A stretch of 37,425 nucleotides of DNA. Source: JBKHJA01 sp046538375. GTDB lineage: Bacteria > Acidobacteriota > Aminicenantia > Aminicenantales > Aminicenantaceae. A model generated the notes under the pieces. It did not search any database, was not told where the DNA came from, and saw only the letters and a program-made list of their open reading frames with translations. Positions 32,838-37,425 of this stretch are shown here, piece by piece. The translations under genes and the position numbers were made by a program. Numbering within the stretch: position 1 is the first letter of the stretch; each line of letters starts with the position of its first letter. The DNA lies in the NCBI GenBank assembly GCA_046538375.1, contig JBKHJA010000009.1, forward strand, positions 1 to 37,425. Direction: 5' to 3'.

Positions 32838-34680
32838 AACCATAACAGAATTGAAAAAAACCATTGAAGATCAAGTTCAAAAAAGAAAAGCCTCTAAAAA
32901 ACCGGTGCTCACCGTCTCCGCCGGAACATGCGGCCAGGCGCGGGGTTCGTTGAAGGTCATCGAATCTCTGGAGAGAGTTATCAAAAAAGAAAAATTGGAA
33001 GACAAAGTCGATCTCAAAGTCACAGGCTGCCATGGTTTTTGCGAAGCCGAACCCAATATTATTCTTCAGCCACAGGACATCTTCTACCAACAAGTTCAAC
33101 CTAAAGATGCCAGAGAAATCATTTCTGAGACCATACTCCAAAACAAAATCGTGGATCGGCTTTTGTATACGGATCCCGTAACAGAAGAAAAGGCTTTGAA
33201 AGAGAATGACATCGCTTTCTACAAGAAACAAAAACGCCTGGTGTTAGGAGACAATGCTCTGATTGATCCTACCCATATCTTTGATTACTTCTCTGTTGGC
33301 GGATACCTCTCTTTATCCAAAGTTTTGCGGGATATGAGTCCTGAAGAAGTCATAGATGTGATCAAGAAATCCGGCCTGAGAGGAAGAGGAGGAGCAGGCT
33401 TTCCCACCGGGTCCAAATGGATGTTCACCAGAAAGGCTAAAAGTGAACCAAGGTACATCATCTGCAACGCTGACGAAGGAGACCCAGGAGCTTATATGGA
33501 CCGAAGTCTCATGGAAGGCAATCCTCACCGGGTCCTGGAGGGAATGATTATTGGCGCTTATGCCATAGGAGCCAAACAAGGCTATATCTACATCCGTGAT
33601 GAATATCCCCTCGCCCTTAAACATATAACCTGGGCTATTGATCAGGCAGAACAGGCAGGTCTTTTAGGAAAAAATATCCTGGGAACTGACTTTGACTTCA
33701 CGGTTCATATCTCCAAGGGAGCCGGAGCCTTTGTCTGCGGAGAAGAAACCGCTCTTATTGCCTCGGTGGAAGGGAAAGTGGGGGAACCCCGCCAAAGACC
33801 CCCTTTCCCGGCTGTGAAGGGCTTATGGAATAAGCCCACCAACATCAACAACGTGGAAACATGGGGCAACATCCCCTTGATCATAGACAAAGGAGCTGAC
33901 TGGTTCGCTTCCGTGGGGAGCAACGGCAGCAAGGGAACCAAAATATTTTCTCTAGTGGGTAAAATCAACAACACCGGATTGGTGGAAGTTCCGATGGGGA
34001 TCACCCTGAAAGAAGTCATTTTTGATATCGGTGGAGGAATTCCAGGAGGCAAAGAATTCAAGGCGGTCCAGACCGGAGGGCCGTCAGGCGGCTGCATTCC
34101 CAAGAAGCTGCTGAACCTGCCTATCGATTACGAAAGCCTAACCCAAGCCGGTTCCATCATGGGCTCTGGTGGTATGATTGTCATGGATGAGAACACCTGC
34201 ATGGTTGATGTGGCCAAATATTTCCTGAATTTTCTAAGAGATGAATCCTGCGGCAAGTGCCTCTCCTGCCGGGAAGGAACCCAGCGTATGTGGGAATTGG
34301 TCACCGATATAACCGAAGGCCGGGGAAAGGAAGGAGACATCGATCTGCTGGAGTGTTTAGCCAAAGCGGTGAAAGACGCCTCGCTTTGTGGTTTGGGGCA
34401 AACAGCAGCAAATCCTGTCCTTTCCACCATAAAATATTTCAGAAAGGAATATGAGGTTCACATTCATCAAAAAAAATGTCCGGCCGGAGTTTGCAAGGAT
34501 CTCATCCAGTATCGTATCCTGGAGGACAAATGCACCGGCTGTCTAGCCTGCTTGAAAGTCTGTCCCAGCGGGGCTATTTCTGGGGAACTGAACAAAGTCC
34601 ATGTCATCGATCAAGATCAGTGTATAAAATGTGGTGCCTGCTTTGAGGCATGCAACTTCGATGCCATCAACATAGAGTGA
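32815..34680 (+). CDS. NuoF-like NADH-binding flavoprotein with extra Fe-S domains (HydB/HndC type)
   Basis: 621 residues. An N-terminal thioredoxin-like 2Fe-2S domain (about 30-110; Cys39, Cys72, Cys76) is followed by the NuoF core. The NADH/FMN loops GRGGAGFPTGSKW and DEGDPGAYMDRSLMEGNPH are intact. The 4Fe-4S site ESCGKCLSCREG sits at about 480-490 with the distal CGLGQTAANP. The C-terminus adds two 4Fe-4S ferredoxin motifs, CTGCLACLKVCP and CIKCGACFEAC. This is the architecture of flavin-bifurcating NADH enzymes such as HydB, rather than plain complex I NuoF. No hydrogenase catalytic domain is encoded nearby, so the partner appears to be the GltB-like protein. ATGs at 32815 and 32818 are both possible. 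Confidence 0.93.
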   Translation: MMDIKKNKTITELKKTIEDQVQKRKASKKPVLTVSAGTCGQARGSLKVIESLERVIKKEKLEDKVDLKVTGCHGFCEAEPNIILQPQDIFYQQVQPKDAREIISETILQNKIVDRLLYTDPVTEEKALKENDIAFYKKQKRLVLGDNALIDPTHIFDYFSVGGYLSLSKVLRDMSPEEVIDVIKKSGLRGRGGAGFPTGSKWMFTRKAKSEPRYIICNADEGDPGAYMDRSLMEGNPHRVLEGMIIGAYAIGAKQGYIYIRDEYPLALKHITWAIDQAEQAGLLGKNILGTDFDFTVHISKGAGAFVCGEETALIASVEGKVGEPRQRPPFPAVKGLWNKPTNINNVETWGNIPLIIDKGADWFASVGSNGSKGTKIFSLVGKINNTGLVEVPMGITLKEVIFDIGGGIPGGKEFKAVQTGGPSGGCIPKKLLNLPIDYESLTQAGSIMGSGGMIVMDENTCMVDVAKYFLNFLRDESCGKCLSCREGTQRMWELVTDITEGRGKEGDIDLLECLAKAVKDASLCGLGQTAANPVLSTIKYFRKEYEVHIHQKKCPAGVCKDLIQYRILEDKCTGCLACLKVCPSGAISGELNKVHVIDQDQCIKCGACFEACNFDAINIE

Positions 34681-34687
34681 GGAAAAA

Positions 34688-35413
34688 ATGATCAATTTAA
34701 AAATAAACAATGTGGATGTCAAAGCCGAAGAAGGCTGGACCATTCTGGAGACAGCCAAATTTTACGGGCTGGAGATACCCACTCTTTGTTACCATGAAGG
34801 CCTGAGTGTTTATGGAGGATGCCGCCTCTGCCTGGTGGAAATAGGTGACCCCCCCAACTCCAAACTGGTCTCATCCTGCACTTATCCAGCCGAAGAAGGC
34901 CTGGTGGTGAGAACAGACACCACGAGAGTGATCGAAGCCCGCAGGATGATGATCGAGCTGATGCTTTCCGTCGCTCCCAACTCCAAGACCATCCAAGATT
35001 TGGCTTCCAAATTTGGGGTAACCCAAGTCCGGTTCAAGGTGCGAAACGAAGAGTGCATCCTGTGCGGATTATGTGTCCGGATGTGCCGAGAGCAGATGGA
35101 TGGACGAGCCATCGGTTTTCAGAATCGGGGTTATAAAAGAAAAATTTCCACTCCGTTTGATATACGATCCGAGGAATGCCGTCTCTGCGGCGGCTGCATG
35201 TACATCTGTCCTGCCTGTCAATTGAGATGTCAAGGTCCCCATCCAGACACTGCTGCGTGCAATGCCTGCTTGACCATGGAACCAACCTGCCTAGATGCTT
35301 ACGGCGAACTCCAGTGCTGGATGTACGATGCAGGGCGCTGTGGAACATGTGTCCAGGAGACACCAGAAGAGATGAAAGAAAAAAAAGCAAAAAAAACAAA
35401 TAAAAATGCTTAG
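34688..35413 (+). CDS. NuoG/HoxU-like Fe-S subunit with unusual cysteine-rich tail
   Basis: 241 residues. A plant-type 2Fe-2S domain (Cys34, Cys45, Cys48, Cys64) is followed by two 4Fe-4S motifs (Cys123/126/129/133 and Cys164/167/170/174). The His/Cys cluster motif that normally sits between them in NuoG, HoxU and HydA (HPxxCxxCxxxGxC) is absent: residues 88-117 hold no Cys or His. Eight more cysteines follow (177, 181, 191, 194, 201, 210, 218, 221), and the protein ends in a Lys-rich tail. It probably relays electrons between the NuoEF pair and the GltB-like flavoprotein. It begins 7 bases after the NuoF-like stop. No H-cluster domain is present, so it is not a hydrogenase. Confidence 0.85.
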   Translation: MINLKINNVDVKAEEGWTILETAKFYGLEIPTLCYHEGLSVYGGCRLCLVEIGDPPNSKLVSSCTYPAEEGLVVRTDTTRVIEARRMMIELMLSVAPNSKTIQDLASKFGVTQVRFKVRNEECILCGLCVRMCREQMDGRAIGFQNRGYKRKISTPFDIRSEECRLCGGCMYICPACQLRCQGPHPDTAACNACLTMEPTCLDAYGELQCWMYDAGRCGTCVQETPEEMKEKKAKKTNKNA

Positions 35414-35445
35414 CCTGCCATTTTGTGAATAAAAAATGAGAAAAT

Positions 35446-35453
35446 AAGGAGGT
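35446..35453 (+). promoter_or_regulatory. Consensus Shine-Dalgarno of the GltB-like gene
   Basis: AAGGAGGT is a full anti-16S match, 7 bases before the ATG at 35461, and the strongest ribosome binding site seen in the window. It suggests the flavoprotein is made in high amounts relative to the upstream subunits. Confidence 0.7.
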
Positions 35454-35460
35454 AATCATA

Positions 35461-37041
35461 ATGGCTTATACAAAACTCAACAGGAGTGCAGCCACTTTAA
35501 CCAAGAACAGAACAGAAGGTTCCATCAGTCCCTTTAGCGGCATGTGCGTTACCTGTGTGGACGGCTGTATCGGCATGTGTGAGATCGGTAAATCTGCCTA
35601 CCGTGGCTCCGAAGTCCTCTATCCCCAACCTTTTGGCATCATCACCTCAGCCTCAGAAAAAGAATATCCGGTTGACCTTTCCCATTTCAGTATAATGGGC
35701 ACTGCTGTGGGGGCTTATGGCGTAGAAGCTGACAGCGATAAAGCCATCTTTCCCAAAGTGACCATAGAGAGGGCTATCGGACACGATAAAGGGATCAAGC
35801 TCAAAGTTCCCTTCATCATACCAGGTATGGGCTCAACAAATGTAGCCAAACAGAATTGGGAGGGACTAGCCATCGGAGCCGCTATGGCCGGCACCATTTT
35901 GACCATCGGTGAAAACGTGTGTGCCATGGACGAAGAATCAGAGATAAAAAACGGGAAAATCATCCGCTCCCCTGACATGGAGACTCGGGTAAAACTTTTC
36001 CAAACATGGCAGCACCATGGTTATGGCACAGTGGCTGTCCAGGCTAATGTGGAGGACACCCGCTTAGGAGTCCAAGAGTATGTGATCAACAAGCTGGGAG
36101 TGGAAGCTGTGGAATTGAAATGGGGCCAAGGAGCCAAGGATATCGGAGGCGAGGTCAAAATCAAGAACCTCCAAAAAGCTCAGGAACTGAAGAAAAGAGG
36201 TTATATCGTTCTGCCCGATCCCGAAGACCCTGATGTGGTTAAAGCTTTTGAGAAAGGAAGTTTCAAAGAGTTCGAGAGACATTCCCGGTTAGGCATGGTG
36301 GAGGAGGAAAGCTTCATGCAGAGAGTTGAGGAGCTGAGGAAAGCCGGAGCAAAATATCTGTTCCTAAAAACCGGAGCTTATCGGCCGGCTGATTTAGCCA
36401 GGGCAGTCAAATATGCCTCCAAAGCCAAACTGGATCTGCTGACTGTTGACGGGGCTGGTGGTGGAACAGGAATGAGCCCCTGGCGGATGATGAACGAATG
36501 GGGCATTCCCAGTGTGGAAATCTGGTCTCTGCTCTACCGATACCTGCGCAAGCTGGACGAAAAAGGAGAATACATTCCTGATGTGGCCGCAGCCGGAGGA
36601 ATCACTTTCGAGGATCAGATTTACAAAGCGCTAGCCTTGGGAGCCCCTTATTTCAAGGCGGTAGGAATGGCCAGAGGACCGATGGCTGCCACCATGGTCG
36701 GAAAAACCATCGGCAAAAGAATAGAAGAAGGTCAGATTCCAGTTTATGTGGAACGGTTCGGGGATACAGCCGAAGAAATCTTTGTCACCGCTCCTGAATT
36801 AAAGAGCCAGTTTAAAGAAAGGTTCAGCCAAATTCCCACTGGAGCCATGGGTCTTTACAGCTATTTCCAGAGATTGAGCCAGGGAATGCGGCAGCTCATG
36901 GCCGGCAACAGAAAGTTCTCTCTTGATTACATCACCAGAGATGACATCGCTGCTCTCACCCAAGAGGCAGCCAACATCAGCGGCATTCCCTATATCACGG
37001 ATGTGGACAAACAGGAAGTGGATAAAATATTGAACAGCTAA
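35461..37041 (+). CDS. GltB-type FMN flavoprotein (glutamate synthase domain, atypical)
   Basis: 526 residues with the (beta/alpha)8 FMN domain of glutamate synthase. Typical patches are GMGSTNVAKQNWEGLAIGAA, VELKWGQGAKDIGGEV, DGAGGGTGMSPWR and AAGGITFEDQIYKALALGAP. It lacks the glutaminase domain of long GltB. It also lacks the cysteines of the 3Fe-4S cluster that normally follow the FMN site (GARGPMAATMVG-like region, no GCxxxxxC). Instead the N-terminus has CVTCVDGCIGMC (Cys29, 32, 36, 40), a likely Fe-S site. AAGGAGGT (35446-35453) gives strong translation. With the NuoE/F/G-like genes upstream it probably forms a NADH-linked complex; whether it makes glutamate or acts on another substrate is open. 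Confidence 0.85.
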   Translation: MAYTKLNRSAATLTKNRTEGSISPFSGMCVTCVDGCIGMCEIGKSAYRGSEVLYPQPFGIITSASEKEYPVDLSHFSIMGTAVGAYGVEADSDKAIFPKVTIERAIGHDKGIKLKVPFIIPGMGSTNVAKQNWEGLAIGAAMAGTILTIGENVCAMDEESEIKNGKIIRSPDMETRVKLFQTWQHHGYGTVAVQANVEDTRLGVQEYVINKLGVEAVELKWGQGAKDIGGEVKIKNLQKAQELKKRGYIVLPDPEDPDVVKAFEKGSFKEFERHSRLGMVEEESFMQRVEELRKAGAKYLFLKTGAYRPADLARAVKYASKAKLDLLTVDGAGGGTGMSPWRMMNEWGIPSVEIWSLLYRYLRKLDEKGEYIPDVAAAGGITFEDQIYKALALGAPYFKAVGMARGPMAATMVGKTIGKRIEEGQIPVYVERFGDTAEEIFVTAPELKSQFKERFSQIPTGAMGLYSYFQRLSQGMRQLMAGNRKFSLDYITRDDIAALTQEAANISGIPYITDVDKQEVDKILNS

Positions 37042-37064
37042 TCCTGTTACGTCAAAAATAAAAA

Positions 37065-37093
37065 GGCTCCACTGCTGGCAGTGGAGCCTTTTT
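37065..37093 (+). terminator. Rho-independent terminator of the NuoE/NuoF/GltB-like operon
   Basis: GGCTCCACTG (37065-37074), loop CTGG, CAGTGGAGCC (37079-37088), then TTTTT. The stem is perfect, and five A bases precede it, so it may also stop transcription from the other strand. Confidence 0.92.
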
Positions 37094-37151
37094 CATATAG
37101 TCTTATCTCCAATAACTCCCTTCTTTCCAAAACCGCGAGAAATATTGGCTT

Positions 37152-37246
37152 TGTCCCAAAGTGACGGGATAAAAAAGGATGAAATGTTGGAGACATTTCC
37201 CTCCAACATTAAACATTTATTGCTCCAATCCCGTCACTTTGGGACA
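37152..37246. repeat. Nested perfect palindromic element (95 bases)
   Basis: The outer arms TGTCCCAAAGTGACGGGAT (37152-37170) and 37228-37246 are perfect 19-base inverted repeats. Inside, AATGTTGGAG (37183-37192) and CTCCAACATT (37201-37210) form a second perfect stem with an 8-base loop. Such structure suggests a small MITE-like element or a structured RNA. It has no coding capacity. No target-site duplication is obvious. Confidence 0.75.
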
Positions 37247-37370
37247 TCATCTAAAATTTATATCACCGCCCTGTCCAGAGTCAACATCATGCTCTTCTTG
37301 AGTTTCCCCGCTTTTTATATACTCCCTAACGCAATCCATTTACAATATCGTTATGATATATGTTGATTGA

Positions 37371-37402
37371 AAGGGGTGAGGGATGGGGGGTGAGGAAGCC
37401 CC
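37371..37402 (-). repeat. Inverted copy of the C-rich dispersed repeat
   Basis: Read on the minus strand it gives GGGGCTTCCTCACCCC, a short spacer and CCCTCACCCCT, differing from the copy at 22211-22240 at only a few positions. It lies at the window edge. Confidence 0.6.
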
Positions 37403-37425
37403 TATGAGGACTGAGCGGGCACGGT

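Larger units (their letters stand above)
37042..37425. other. Region after the redox operon, no gene seen
   Basis: It holds the operon terminator (37065-37093), a nested palindromic element (37152-37246), an A/T-rich stretch (37300-37370) and an inverted copy of the C-rich repeat (37371-37402). The frame open at 37145-37366 runs through the palindrome and is not accepted. Confidence 0.6.

Noticed and set aside
32343..35413. NADP-reducing or bifurcating [FeFe] hydrogenase (HndABCD/HydABC)
   Set aside because: The third subunit stops after the ferredoxin motifs and has no H-cluster domain, and no hydrogenase large subunit is present.
35461..37041. Standard NADPH glutamate synthase large subunit
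   Set aside because: No glutaminase domain and no 3Fe-4S cysteines; only the FMN domain is clear, so substrate is left open.
37145..37366. 73-codon plus-strand open frame at the right end
   Set aside because: Its first half is the palindromic element; no ribosome binding site or family resemblance.
1..37425. CRISPR array, prophage or intact insertion sequence
   Set aside because: No regular repeat-spacer array, integrase, phage structural gene or transposase frame is visible.

Overview
The window most likely comes from an anaerobic, diderm (Gram-negative type) bacterium. It carries an outer-membrane secretin with a full type IV pilus / type II secretion set, NAD-linked iron-sulfur redox proteins and secreted metallopeptidases. 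The gene mix resembles uncultivated lineages such as Candidatus Aminicenantes, but that placement is inference from gene content only. I see no phage, CRISPR array or intact transposase.

Layout. 1-3.1 kb: a free methionine-R-sulfoxide reductase, a folded palindromic element, then a leftward pair encoding a secreted M64 peptidase and a ureohydrolase. 3.3-9.6 kb, rightward: a metallophosphoesterase; a ferritin-like protein with a flavin reductase; an ABC exporter pair with a TPR protein; and the prepilin peptidase. 9.6-21.8 kb, leftward: three minor pilins (PilX, PilW, PilV types), tilS with an elongator tRNA-Met, then the pilus core (secretin, PilP, PilO, PilN, PilM, GspE/PilB and GspF/PilC types) read from one good promoter. 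22.3-26.9 kb, rightward: a small exported protein, a PDZ/multi-TM sensor kinase and an NtrC-class sigma-54 activator, which are plausible regulators of the adjacent pilus genes. 26.9-29.5 kb: a large M1-like metallopeptidase on the minus strand. 29.8-31.9 kb: an Lrp/AsnC regulator divergent from glutamine synthetase. 32.3-37.0 kb: NuoE-, NuoF- and NuoG/HoxU-like subunits followed by a GltB-type FMN flavoprotein, closed by a strong terminator.

The most interesting system is the last one. A NADH-oxidising NuoE/NuoF core is joined to a ferredoxin-like subunit that has lost the usual His/Cys cluster motif and gained a cysteine-rich tail. Its apparent catalytic partner is a glutamate-synthase-type flavoprotein. 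That flavoprotein lacks the standard 3Fe-4S motif and the glutaminase domain but has a new N-terminal four-cysteine motif. Next to glnA and an Lrp regulator, this suggests a NADH-dependent (possibly electron-bifurcating) amination or other flavin-based reaction whose substrate the sequence does not settle.

Other notable signals are two nested palindromic elements (625-782 and 37152-37246), two families of short dispersed intergenic repeats, two apparently leaderless genes with canonical promoters, short leader ORFs, and a secretin fused to TPR and cohesin-like domains.
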